A stretch of DNA of 64,000 nucleotides from Prunella strophiata (Eukaryota > Chordata > Aves > Passeriformes > Prunellidae), in contig JAZBQD010000015.1 of the NCBI GenBank assembly GCA_036583965.1, forward strand, positions 22,535,310 to 22,599,309, given 5' to 3'. Below, piece by piece: positions 50,681-61,600 of the stretch. The position numbers were made by a program, and so were the translations under genes. The notes below the pieces were generated by a model. That model did not search any database, was not told where the DNA came from, and saw only the letters and a list, made by a program, of their open reading frames with translations. Each line of letters begins with the position of its first letter. The stretch's first letter is position 1.

Positions 50681-51195
50681 AATTATAGAATGATGGGCAG
50701 GAACATCATTAACTAAATCAGGTTGTTCAAAGCTCCATCTAGCTTGACCTTGAATTCTATCAAAGACAGGACATTCACAATTTCTCTGAGCAACCTGTTC
50801 CAGTGCCTCACCACCCCCTCTACAAAAAAAAAAAAAAAAAAAAGTCTTCATTATGCATCCAATCTAAATCTACCCTCTTTCAGGGTAAAACAATTCTCCT
50901 TGTCCTTCCCACAGACCCTGACAAAAAGTTTGTCCTCTCCAAGTACTGAAAGGCTGCAATATGGTCTTCCTGGAGCCTTGCATTCTCCAGGCTGAAAAAC
51001 TCCAGCTCTCTCACTCTTCCTTCATAGGAGAGATGTTTCATCCCTTTGATCATTTTTATGGTCCAGTGTGAGCCTTTGAGTGACACCCCTTGTAACTGAT
51101 CTTCATCTGGACATTGAGCCATTGAATGTAACTCTCTGGAAGGGGCCATACAACAAACCTGTGTCTCTCCAATTTAGAGGCAAATACACATTATC
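50681..51195 (-). mobile_element. CR1 retrotransposon, 3' portion
   Basis: Minus-strand CR1. The left edge is a degraded octamer (AATTATAGAATGATGGG). It continues with the segment reading CAACCTGTTCCAGTGCCTCACCACCC on the plus strand, the CTTGTCCTTCCCACAG-type segment, GCATTCTCCAGGCTGAA, and GACATTGAGCCATTGA. It ends near the CTCTCCAATTTAGAGGCAA phrase. An A20 run (50824-50843) sits inside. No intact coding frame. Confidence 0.9.
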
Positions 51196-51330
51196 CTTTC
51201 TTGCATGAGGCCTCAAAATACTGGGAAAAAATATTGTGTTGGGATAAAGGCAGCTACAGCAGGGACTACTACCCCAAAATGTCACAACTTTTATAATGAA
51301 CTCAGAAATAGCTATATTTTCAAAATCTGA

Positions 51331-51355
51331 AAATATATAATATATATATATACAT

Positions 51356-51387
<32 letters not shown>

Positions 51388-51413
51388 GTGTATATATATA
51401 TATATATATATAA
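51331..51413. repeat. Compound (TA)n-(CA)n-(TA)n microsatellite
   Basis: A TA-rich run is followed by about 13 CA dinucleotides and then a second, longer TA run with one TGTG break. The CA part can adopt Z-DNA and the TA arms can extrude as cruciforms. Likely length-polymorphic. Confidence 0.95.
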
Positions 51414-53340
51414 AGTTTTCTGGGAAAACTTATAGGCATACTATCTTGCCTATTTTTCTTGCCACTGTTGCCTTCCTTATAGAAATTTTTGATAGCAACA
51501 ATTTTATTTCAAAGTATGAACTAACAGACCAAGGGGAGATATCTGAATTCAGTCCTGTGTCTGTCTTTAGTATGTTTCTTTTTTTTCTACACAGATTCCT
51601 TAGGGTTTGGCAAAAAAATAGCTCTGAAATTTACTTTGACTGATATGTTTCTCTTGGTCTAGTTTTCTTTTACAAGAGAAAAAAGTCTGCTAAATATTTA
51701 GGAATTTGCCCTCTTTCCACAAGAAACCTAAGCAACTAGGGGCCCAGTCCTACAAGACTTCTGGAGTGTCTTCCTCACTTGGACATGGTTCCCTGGAGAC
51801 AAGGGGAATTTGCGTGAGAGAGGGCTGTAAACTGAACCCTGAGAATGGAAATGCAATTTTTAAACAAGCAAAACCAAGGCATCAATGTGGTTGACATTGC
51901 TTCCCACTTTGGATTATGTATTGTATATAATCCAATTTAGACCAGTCAAGGAGAGCAGAAGAGTTTCATGAGCCAAAACCCAAGGAAGGAGAGAGCCTAA
52001 ATCCTGTGAGATTTTGTTTGTATTTCAGAAACTAACCAGAGAGGAAATGCATTTTAAAAACCCAAATTCCATTACTTAGAGCTGACCTGTGATTCTTGCA
52101 GTCTCCTTACACTCAATCTACATGTTCCCTCTGGCTTGCACGCTACCATCTCTGAAGTTCCTGCTGCTAATCACTACAGTATGGATTCTCTAGCCTCAAT
52201 GTTAACATTAAATGTAGTGGCTTTCAGCTGTAGCCCTCAAAGCATTAAGAAAATAAACCCCCCACTAAAAGCCATTTTCAACCTCATGTGTTGTCAGGGA
52301 CCACAGGGACCACCAGCAACTGTCTTGTACTAAGTTTTGATCTATGGTTTTTGCCTTTCCCTTCTGATGTATTTTTACAGAGTTTGCAGCTACAGAAATG
52401 CCAGAACAGTAAGTGAGTCTCCCACAGGTTGGCACCCAGACTTCTTCAATGCCCATTTGCAGTTCAAAATTGGTTCTGAGCATTGCCATGAGTCTGTAAG
52501 TGGCTAGCTGTTAAACAGGTGCTATGGATATGTAAAGCCATGGAAACCTGAGCACAAGGAAGACAAGACATCTTCACAAGGTGTCTTTTCCTGCTTCAGA
52601 GGTGGTAAGACTCTAGTTTTCAGACTTTTACTCTACCAAAAATGTGTCCATCCAGTGCAAAGTGACCTTAATCATTTGTGAAGTTCCAATTTACCACTTT
52701 CCCTTCCCCATCGTGCTTCTGACACTGAAGATTTTTAGCAACTCTGTAAGGATTTCTGAGCAGTCCTAGTGATAGAGCTAAGGTGGAGGCAGAGGAGTGC
52801 CTCATCTCTGGCTTCATAAGATGCTGAAGCTGCACATCATAATGTGAGTGAAGACAGGAAGAGGTCCTTTTTGTGTAGCTTGTGCTGGTACCTGACCTGT
52901 TTGGCAGTTTAACAGGGGAAGGGATGTCTCAGCTCACCTGAATGCTGAGGGTTTGATCTCTGTCTGTCAGGAGGGATGTTACTGGCAATGCTGAACAGAA
53001 ATATGATACCACACTTTCACAGGCATAGTTTGCAGTCTACCTGTCAGAAACAATTACTTCAGCAGCAGTGCATGCTGTCCTGCAACACAAGTAATGTAAG
53101 AACAAGTGTGTGAAGTGAAGCCTTTCCCAGTGACATGGAGTGGGCTTTTCCTTCTCAGACCAGGGCAGAAGACAATATTTCCCTTTGTGCAGGTTATCAG
53201 ACAAACCAGTTGTCTGAACACTTTGCTATACTTCCTTGGAATTCTTATTTAATATAATGAGATCTGAGAAGCAGGTTGAGTGCCTGAAATGCAGCTATTT
53301 CTGATCTGGGCTATGTTTTAAGAATTCTTCTCCTTTCCTT
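51414..53340. other. Unique intergenic DNA, no gene seen
   Basis: No gene or repeat recognised; short frames only, none from 52.5 to 53.3 kb. Confidence 0.5.
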
Positions 53341-53546
53341 TTGGGGAAGAGTGACTGGAGAGTGGCCCAGCAGCAAAGGACCTGGTGTTGCTGGTGCACA
53401 GCAGCTGAACATGAGCCAGTGTGTGTGCCCAGGTGGTCAAGAAGGCCAATGACATCCTGGCCTGGATCAGCAATAGTGTGGCCAGCAGGAGCAGGGCAGT
53501 GATTGTCCCCTGCACTGGGCACTGGTGAGGCCACACCTCGAGTGCT

Positions 53547-53825
53547 GTGTCCAGTTCTGGGCTCCCTTACCCCAAGAAGGACATTGAGGGGCTGGAGCGT
53601 GTCCAGAGAAGGGCACCAGAGCTGGGGAAGGGTCTGGAGCACAAATCCTGTGAGGAATGGCTGAGGGAGCTGGGGGTGTTTATCCTGGAGAAAAGGAGGC
53701 TCAGGGGTGACCTTATTGCTCTCTACGAGTACCTGAAAGGAGGTTTGAGTCAGGTAAGGGTTGGCCTCTTCTCCCAGGCAACAAGCAACAGTGCAAGAGG
53801 AAACAGCCTCAAACTGTGCCAATGA
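53547..53825 (+). pseudogene. CR1 ORF2 carboxy-terminal remnant
   Basis: Carries the CR1 signature [48 protein letters not shown] and a GLFSQ segment. It matches the tail of the CR1 polyprotein well and is less decayed than the other copies, but lacks the endonuclease and polymerase cores because of 5' truncation. Confidence 0.9.
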
Positions 53826-53961
53826 AGGTTCTGGTGGGGCATCAGGCAGAATTTTGCCATGGTAAAGGTGGTTAAGCATTGGAACAGACTGCTCGGGGAG
53901 GTGGTGGAGAAACCATTTTTGGAAGTGTTCAAGAAATGAGTGGACATGGCACTTAGTGCTT

Positions 53962-54026
53962 GGTATGGTGATCTTTAGTCAAAGGTTGGGTGGTTGGTTG
54001 GCATGGTGATCTTTTGTCAAAGGTTG
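53962..54026 (+). repeat. Tandem duplication inside the CR1 tail
   Basis: The 27-bp phrase beginning GGTATGGTGATCTTTAG recurs 38 bp later as GGCATGGTGATCTTTTG, each followed by TCAAAGGTTG. A local duplication in the CR1 3' region. Confidence 0.85.
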
Positions 54027-54078
54027 TACATAATGATCTTGGAGGTCTTTCCCAACCTTAATGATTCTCTGAGTCTCT

Positions 54079-55609
54079 ATATGGAAAATTTCAAACTGAA
54101 GACACTGGAAAAATATTAATTAGAGACTGAAATCCAGCTTAGCATTTCAAAAGGTGATGTGCATAACAAATACTTCTGCACATTTACCTCCTTTTCATAC
54201 TGGTTCCTTTCACTTACCACTGCAGCTGGGACCCTTGGTCTCTCATCAGATGCTGGCAGTCAAGCCAGTGGGGCTGGAGCATCTCATGTGGTGGCACTCC
54301 TGCTTCAGGCAAGAGCAACTGGAAATTCACAGGATAGTCTCAGAAATCAACAATTTCTCGAGTAATATTGACTGCTTGATGCAGCTTTGGCTTGTCCCTA
54401 AAAGGTTTCCAGAGCTGAATGGACAAGGGATGATGTCTGGGCAAAACTCACAAAGGACACAGGAGCCCCTTTGAGTGTTTGAGTACTATCACTAGTACTT
54501 TAAATTATAGTAGGGCTGGGTATAATGCATGTGGCTTAAACACAGGTGCCTGAAGCTCAGAGGGGAGCACAGGTGCATGCAGAATAAGCCTCTTTTCTCT
54601 CCTGATTAAATTGCAGGATGAGACTTGGGAAGTGCTAGGGTGCTGTGCAGACTGTGGTGGCATCAGAGAGGGACACTGGACACTGCACAGGGACCAAATC
54701 ACTCAGCAGTGGAAGAGTCAAGCAGAGCAAGGTGGAAGGGGAGGAAGAGGAGAGAAATTAGCCCTCCTGGGTTCCCTGCTGGATCACACCTGTCCATGCA
54801 TGTCTGTGGTCATGGACAGATGTTCTCTCAGTAGACAGTTGCTCACTGGAGGCTCTGCTGCTGCTCAGCTATTCCTCACTGCTCCTGGGAAGAACAGCTT
54901 GAAGGAAAAAGTTCATGCTCCTGGGAAAAGCAGGAAGGTTGCCTTACACAGAGCTCACTGGAGTTTTAGTTTTGCCCCAGGTTTCATACTCATCTGCATA
55001 CCAGCAGAGCTGTGGGGCAGCTTCCACCACGTGCTGAGCAATGAGGGACACCTGGGCAGGGCAACACTTTCCCCCATGGCACCTGGAGCTGGGAGTGGTT
55101 TTGTCTGGCAACAATCTGTACCAGCATGAGATAAACAAAAGGGAGTCTGAGCTTGCTCAATACTTGTGTTGAAGAAGGACAGATGACAGTGTTCATTGAA
55201 TTGACTTGGTGTCTGTACAGATTTCCTAGAAATGTGACCTCTCTTCATCCAGCTGTTCCATCCATCCATGCTCTCTGGCATGGTGGAGAAGATGGCTACA
55301 GAGGCAGCTGGACCTCAAAGACCTTCTGGAGTCCATTCTGCAAGTGACTGTATTCAGCCCTCACAGCAGGCTGGTTTTGATGGCCTAGTACATGTTTTCT
55401 GTCCTGTGACACTGTGATCCTCCATGACCATGTTTGATGTTCCCTCCTCTTTCCTATCTGGAGTCTCCAACTGCTCTCCTGCTCTGTCACTCAGGAGGCT
55501 GACTGTTTATGCCAAAACAGCTGCTCCAGCTGAGATCTGACACCAAAGAAGGAGGAATTTTATTCCCCTGCACAGAAAACCCTGTGTAAATTTAGGAATG
55601 CCAGGAAGG
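54079..55609. other. Unique intergenic DNA, no gene seen
   Basis: Contains the longest non-repeat frame of the window (plus 54611-55129, 172 codons), with no recognisable domain. Five other frames overlap it on both strands, as expected in GC-richer DNA. I do not call it a gene. Confidence 0.5.
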
Positions 55610-55750
55610 AATATTCTTGGCTTGTCTTTCATTTGCACTGTAAATGATGTATCTAATGAGTGGTGATAGTGAGCTGCATCCAAATTCTAATTAGCCAGGA
55701 GTATAGTTACAACCAATAAACTAACAAACCCCTGCAAATTCCAGCCTCCC
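55610..55750. promoter_or_regulatory. Candidate conserved non-coding element (weak)
   Basis: Complex sequence with GTAAATGATG, TCTAATGAG, TTCTAATTAGCC and AACCAATAAAC words (homeodomain and CCAAT-like). No repeat or frame; texture-based. Confidence 0.2.
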
Positions 55751-57139
55751 AGGAGGGATCAGAACCTATTTATGTAGAGTGAGAAAAGATGTCTCTTTCA
55801 CAAGGCCTGCAACAGCAAAAGCAGTTTTCCACTTGCTTTTCTTCTGCTGAATAGGGCAGGAGAACAATTCACCCCTTCTTCCAGGTTACATGGCACTAGA
55901 ATGCTTGGTTAAAATGAAGCAGGTTTTTTGCTGAAGAATAAGTCAGGAAGTACTCATCTATTTGTGAATTTGGTTGAATTTCATGAGCAGTTCTTTTTGG
56001 ATAAAAAAAGAAGAGTGGGTTTGAGAACATCACAATATTTTACTTGGTTGCAATATTTGTAAAATGAAATATTTGGTTTCAGAAAAATATTTTATATTTG
56101 AAATGTTGCCTTTAAAGAAAGTCTAAAAGAATTTTAAAAACAGATTTTACCATTTCCAAAGGAGCTAGAACTTTTTCTTTGAAGTCAAGGGATGCATATA
56201 AAGTTAATCTCAGATGACTGATTTTTCAATTAGCTTTGCCAGCTGCTGTCCTCCTCCCTGCTGGGTGCTTTACTTTGGCTTGGCAGGAGCTGGTTCCGTG
56301 TGTCCTGCTTCTTTCCTTTTCTCCTTAGTTTCCTCTAGCCCTCTCTAAGCCAAATGGGCACTATTCACCCAAACCAGTTTAGGTCCATTTTGACTAGAAA
56401 AGAATCAGAAAACATTTCTGGAAGAATATTATTTCAATTTCATTTTTATGGGAGTAAAATTTACTTGGAGTCCTTAGGTTTCATTATCTAGTAAAGCACA
56501 CTGAAGACACTGCAAAGACCCCAAGGTTACATAGTTTGCCTGATACAAGAACAGGTAGATTTGGCTCAGGAATAATCTTAGTCCACTGAAGATTCAGTAT
56601 TAGTGGTTGTCACTGTTCCAGAGAAAACATATTCCTCCTAATATATCACTCTATCTAATTACAGAGAAAAAAAAAATCTAATGATTTTTTGACAGCCCTA
56701 TGAACACTTTCAGTCCTGTGTTGAAAAACCATGTGGACCCAACTGGGTCCATCTTGTATTCAGATGACTTCTTCTCAGGCAAAGCCTGCTTGGATCATCA
56801 TTGTCATCATAACCCCAAGTGCCTGCTGAGTCTTTGGGAGAGTCATAGCACCATAATCTGAAAGGGTTGCAGATACTTTCACAGTTACTTCACTGGTCTG
56901 TTGGCCTTGGAGTCACCAAAATCTTCACTGATTTCTTCATTGCAGTAACTCAATTGCATCCCGTTAATCAAGGGCACCGAGGCTTTGGACCACAAGGAAC
57001 ACACAGTTATGGTTGGCAGAATGCTGCAACCATTTGATCCCAGGAAATATGTGCTTAGCCTTATCCACAGAGCCCTCCTCTGCAGCCCAATGTCTAAACC
57101 CCCCTTTGATTTAAATTCTGTTTCATTGAAATTGGTTGC
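55751..57139. other. Unique AT-rich DNA
   Basis: No open frame of note from 55.5 to 57.0 kb and no repeat recognised. Confidence 0.5.
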
Positions 57140-57761
57140 TGTCCTGGTTTTGAAAGACAGGTATTTGCCAGAAAAAGCTGGAATCTCCCTTTGGATAGAG
57201 AATGTAAATCCCCTCCCTCAAGTTATTATAATTTTGTTATTAGGGGCTTTTAGGCAAAGATTTGGGAATAGAAATAACAGTTCTTTACTAGGAATAATAA
57301 AAAATACAAATGTAATAGTACAGAAAGACAAGCAAAAACAAAACAAACAAAAACTCTAGAAAAACCCTGACAGAGTCAGGGATGTGACCTGACACCCTGT
57401 TAGTCAGGGTGTTAAAAGCAGTCCAGATGAATCCTCCTGGAGTTGCAGTTCTGTGGAGTAGAGATGGTCCTGTAGAAAGTCCAGTGGTAGTGAGATGGAT
57501 CCAGTCTTTCTCCAGGAATCCAGTGGAAAAACAGGATAACCTGGTCCTCCCAGGTCCCCTTTTTATCTGGGTAGGAATGCTGGGTGTTCCCTTCACTGGG
57601 TGGAGCATCTCACAATGGGATGATGCAGTTCTGTCATTGGTGAGCCTCAGTGGCCATCATCAGGAAGCACCAGCCCCAAAACTTGTGTTTGGCCACCTCT
57701 TTTGTTTTGGTCAAGTACCCATAAGTACCCAGCAATTAATTCCCTAGCAACCCACCAGGGA
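57140..57761 (-). mobile_element. Endogenous retrovirus LTR, passerine-type
   Basis: Begins with TGTCCTGGTTTTGAAAGACAGG, the opening I know from a common songbird LTR. It continues with AATAACAGTTCTTTACTAGG, a CTGACAGAGTCAGGGATG-like segment, CTGACACCCTGTTAGTCAGG, and GAGCATCTCACAATGGGATGATG. The right end near ACCAGGGA (57754-57761) resembles the mirrored ACCAGGACA end with one or two changes. A TATA-like box on the minus strand (complement of TTTTTATC near 57560) suggests minus orientation. No convincing target duplication and no retroviral genes. Confidence 0.8.
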
Positions 57762-58366
57762 AAAAATTCCACAAACACAAAGGAAACAAATCCAACCCCC
57801 AAAAGTGGCAAACCTCTTATTCTGTTTAGAAGTGAAATTGCATGTGCATTCCAAGAGGAAAGACCACTTCCTCTTTATAGTGTGTACTTCATGTTACTTG
57901 ATGTTAAATTATATCTGATGATATTTCACTGATACCAGGAAAAAGAAAAAGGATCAAGTAAATTATTGCATATGAGCTGTAGCTAGAGGATCAAATGTGA
58001 CCATGACGTGATTGAACAAAGAACCTACACAGTTTGCAACTGCCAAGTGGAGATGTGATTTTTCATGTTGAATAATCAGTTTGTTGGAAACTGGTCTAGA
58101 CACAGTCTAACATTTAAAAAGTGACATTTTAAAAAAAGGGATGATAAGGAGTTTCTAACTCTGACCTAGACACATGATGGAGTTTTCTATAAGTCTTTGA
58201 ATAAAAGCATATTAATAAAAACCCCATCTCCGTGTATCCAAGATTGTGTTATTTTCTGAAATGATACATTGACCTTCTCAGACCTCCAGGCATACATAGA
58301 TCAGACTAAATACTGAAAATGCTTCTGCTTCTAAAATTTGCATTTTTTTTTTCTCTAAATAAAATA
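57762..58366. other. Unique spacer between two LTRs
   Basis: AT-rich, no gene or repeat recognised. The first 60 bp are A/C-rich and could still belong to the preceding LTR. Confidence 0.45.
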
Positions 58367-58682
58367 ATCACTTGTCGCCCTGATTTTTCAAGTTTCTCTA
58401 AAGCCTTCTGATGTTTACATTCTTGTGCAGAACTTTCTTACACACTTTCTGTAAATAACTTATTGTTTTGCATTCCTCTATGGAGGAAGAGTAACTTGAT
58501 GGACTGTTGGGTTGTCCAGTGGCATTGAGGAGGTGGCACTGTCACCCTCCAATGACACTGGGATCTCAGAAAACTATAAATGGAGTCAGATTTAATAAAC
58601 TTCTCTCTTTTTTTACTCTCTCACACCTTGCAAAGAGCTGCTGTCTGCATTGTGTCGTTTGTGCGCCACAGTGACAATCACT
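58367..58682 (+). mobile_element. Solo LTR with perfect 6-bp target duplication
   Basis: The LTR occupies 58373-58676 (304 bp), starting TGTCGCC and ending GTGACA, with TGTC/GACA terminal inverted repeats. ATCACT lies immediately before it (58367-58372) and immediately after it (58677-58682). Within it are a TATA-like ACTATAAATGG near 58575 and an AATAAA signal near 58595, in the right order for plus orientation. The U5-like end contains CGTTTGTGCGCC. No internal retroviral sequence exists, so this is a solo LTR left by recombination. A 6-bp duplication is more usual for class II (ERVK-like) than ERVL elements; family is not settled. Confidence 0.85.
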
Positions 58683-61600
58683 TCATGGGTAACTCTTTCT
58701 ATATTCCTGATCGCTAGAAATTACAATAATTACTTTCTTGATTGCCAGCCTATGTATTATATAAGAGAAATTTATTAACAGTTTTAATATTTATTGAAGT
58801 TACAGAGCTGCCATGCTCTGTAAACACTCACATGTTGTGAGTATTTTTTGATCACAGTGCTGCAGGGATGAGGAATAATACTGCAAACATGGTTGAAAAG
58901 ATAGCCCTAGTGACTTTGTATTGTTTTAACATAAATTGTCATCAAACATGGGAGTCATATTCTGTATGTTAATGACTCATAGAAGTGTTTCTGAATCTTC
59001 ATTTTGACCCTTTTTTCTATGAAATAAACATTTTTGCCCATGGAATATCCTTTTACCTTTAAATATCTGACCTTCCACAAAGAAGAACTTAATAGTGTGC
59101 TGTTTATACATTAGGAAATGTGAAGCTTATCACACTTCCCTTGCTTCTCTACTCTGTTGCAACTCAGCAAATGGCTGTCTAATTATTTCTTTATTAGTTA
59201 AAGCAGATAATTTTCTCTTGTGGCAAAGGGTTGGTCTAAAAGTCCAAGCAAGTGAAAACTTGCTCCTTTGGGGCAAAAAAATATCTTTCACAAAAAAAAA
59301 AAAAAAAACCAAAAAAAACCAGTAGCATGTTCTCACTGTCAGTGTAAAAGTAACCATTTTCCTGAGGTGGCAAATGAACATTAAATCAGACATGAAAAAA
59401 TCAAATAAATTGCTTCTTATCACAGAAAGTTTTCATATATGCAAAAGCTGAATTTTATACAGCTCAACAAATTAACTCATTGCCTTCTGTTCCAAAGAGG
59501 AACCACTAGTAAAGATCAGTAAAGATGTGAATTCTGTGGCAAGTGATGGCAAAGGAACAGCTCATCCAGGGGCTGAGATGAGAGGTAAGAGGACTGAGAA
59601 CAATTCAGAGGTGCCCTGTGAGAAGGAAACAGGGCAGGCTGCAGAGTGACCTGCTGAACTCTGCTCCAGCTGAGTTCCCTGTCCTTGCTCTGGGGGACCA
59701 AACCCAGTAACATGTGACACTGAGCTCCCCCTCTGGAGGGGTTCTTAGTCATAAGGGAATAGATAACAGCTCCCTGTTTTTTCCTTACTATAAGCAGATT
59801 ATTAGAATTTCCTTTCCCTATGCAAATTTTACGCCTGAAAATAGTTTCAGCTTAAAGCAGAGCATTTTGTCCAGAGATTCAACATAAAGCTATTTCATCC
59901 CTTTTTAAACAAATGGACACTAGTCTTGTTTTGCTCTTGCTCTCTCTCTTGGAACTATCTTGAGCTAGTTTCTATGACCTGTTGTTTCACATTATGAATA
60001 AATTGGTTTTCTTCACTTTGGTTATCCCCTAATCCCTTTTAGGCATATGATAGTTCTGGAACTTTATACAGTGTCTCTGGTTAATGTACCTCTGAGAAGT
60101 TAGATAAGGCTGATCCTTATTTAGCCTGCATTCAGTAGAATTACATTAAGCTATTTTTGGCTGAGTGCCCTTTTAATTTTCCAAGCTCTCAAATGGAGTC
60201 ATTTAAAGTATAAAAATGTATGAACATCTTTCCTCTGAACTAAATGGCACTCTTTTTCTTGGCTTAATTTCCTTTGGAAGTAAGTGCTATACTATGCTTC
60301 ACTGGTACCAACAATCAGTAATGTAGTGTAGGTTGCCAGACATAAAGATTAGATAAGTATTTGAATTTCCAGTAGTGTTTTCATGGAATTATCTATATGC
60401 AGCTCATATTCTATTCTGAGAGATCAGTGGGGCTAGCAACACTAATTATATTCCTCATCTAAAAAGAAATTATATTTAATATGTATTTATACTTTTTAAA
60501 AATCAGCCCAAGGATCAATATTGAAGTTGGTCCTGATTGCATTCTAGAATCTGAGAACCCCTTTGAAGATGGAGCATTTGCACTATACAGTTTGCTCTAA
60601 ATGGCTCAGAGTTAAGGAAAAAAAAAAAAAAAAAAGTGGCATTTAGTTTCTCCTAACTGAATTTTCCTTAAAATTGATCTCTGTTATTTGATACTGGAAA
60701 CATTGACTTTCTAATAGTAAATTTTGCTCTAAGATGGAACTGTGTAAAATTGGCCCAGGATTCCTCATTAGAGCTATTCCTTGAATGCACTGACTCATTT
60801 CTGTGGACTGAGGTAAAAAATAGCTTTTTATTCCTGCCATTGTGGGAGAGCTAAGGCAGGTTGGAGAGATGGGGCTGCAGTCGATTTCTCCTCAGCATTA
60901 TTGATTTTGAATGAAATTAAAAAGATTCTTTTGGGAAAGTTTCTTGAAATTTACATGTTTCTCAACAAATATCTACTGCAAGAGTAAAACTTTTCCCCTG
61001 ACTTCCCTTTTAAAACTTTTCTCCACCAGTTGAATTTTCTCCGTGTCCCTCTTCCACTATGAGGAAGCTGCCTGTACAATTCCTTATTTACAACCCAAGC
61101 CTATTAATATCTAACTTTTTTAAACAAAAGCAATAGTGGCCTTCTCTTGCTAGCCAAGCCAGCTTGCACAACTTTAAAAGAAGTATCAGTTTTGTCTCTT
61201 TCAGAATATGCAGACAGATTCTGGGGTTCCAGAGCTAAAATAATCAATCAAATCATCAATCATAATCCATAAAGTCTTCAGTTCTTACTCTTGTGTTCTT
61301 CTGTAATGGCTGGAGGAGTGCTTGCCCAAGATGAAAGGAAATCAAGTCTGGTTGGTGGGGTTCATTTTGCCACCTAGGATGTGCAGGAAAAGGGCATTTT
61401 GCCATTTTATCTCATATGCTTTTTAATGCTTCCAGCCAGATCTGCTGCTTGGTTCATGTGTATGAGACATGAACCTGTTCTTACACTGTCCCCATGGCAG
61501 GGTTGGGAGCAATGACATTGTCAAACATGACCTGTGCCTTCTAAGACTCTTTTGGCCAGGTGCTTTTCATCATTGCATCAGGACCAGATGCATTAGGAAT

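Larger units (their letters stand above)
53341..54078 (+). mobile_element. CR1 retrotransposon, 3' portion
   Basis: Plus-strand CR1. Begins in ORF2 with GACCTGGTGTTGCTGG..., AAGAAGGCCAATGACATCCTGG and GTGAGGCCACACCTCGAG. It continues through GGACATTGAGGGGCTGGAGC and ends with GATCTTGGAGGTCTTTCCC and AATGATTCTCTGAG at the 3' tip. The copy has a 38-bp-period tandem duplication near its 3' end (53962-54026). Antisense and sense open frames across it, including a 194-codon minus-strand frame at 53295-53879, are by-products. Confidence 0.95.

Noticed and set aside
53295..53879. 194-codon minus-strand frame
   Set aside because: It is the antisense of a CR1 ORF2 segment on the plus strand.
54611..55129. 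172-codon plus-strand frame, longest outside repeats
   Set aside because: No recognisable domain, several overlapping frames on both strands, and roughly one frame of this length is expected by chance in 64 kb at this base composition. A coding-potential or homology search would settle it.
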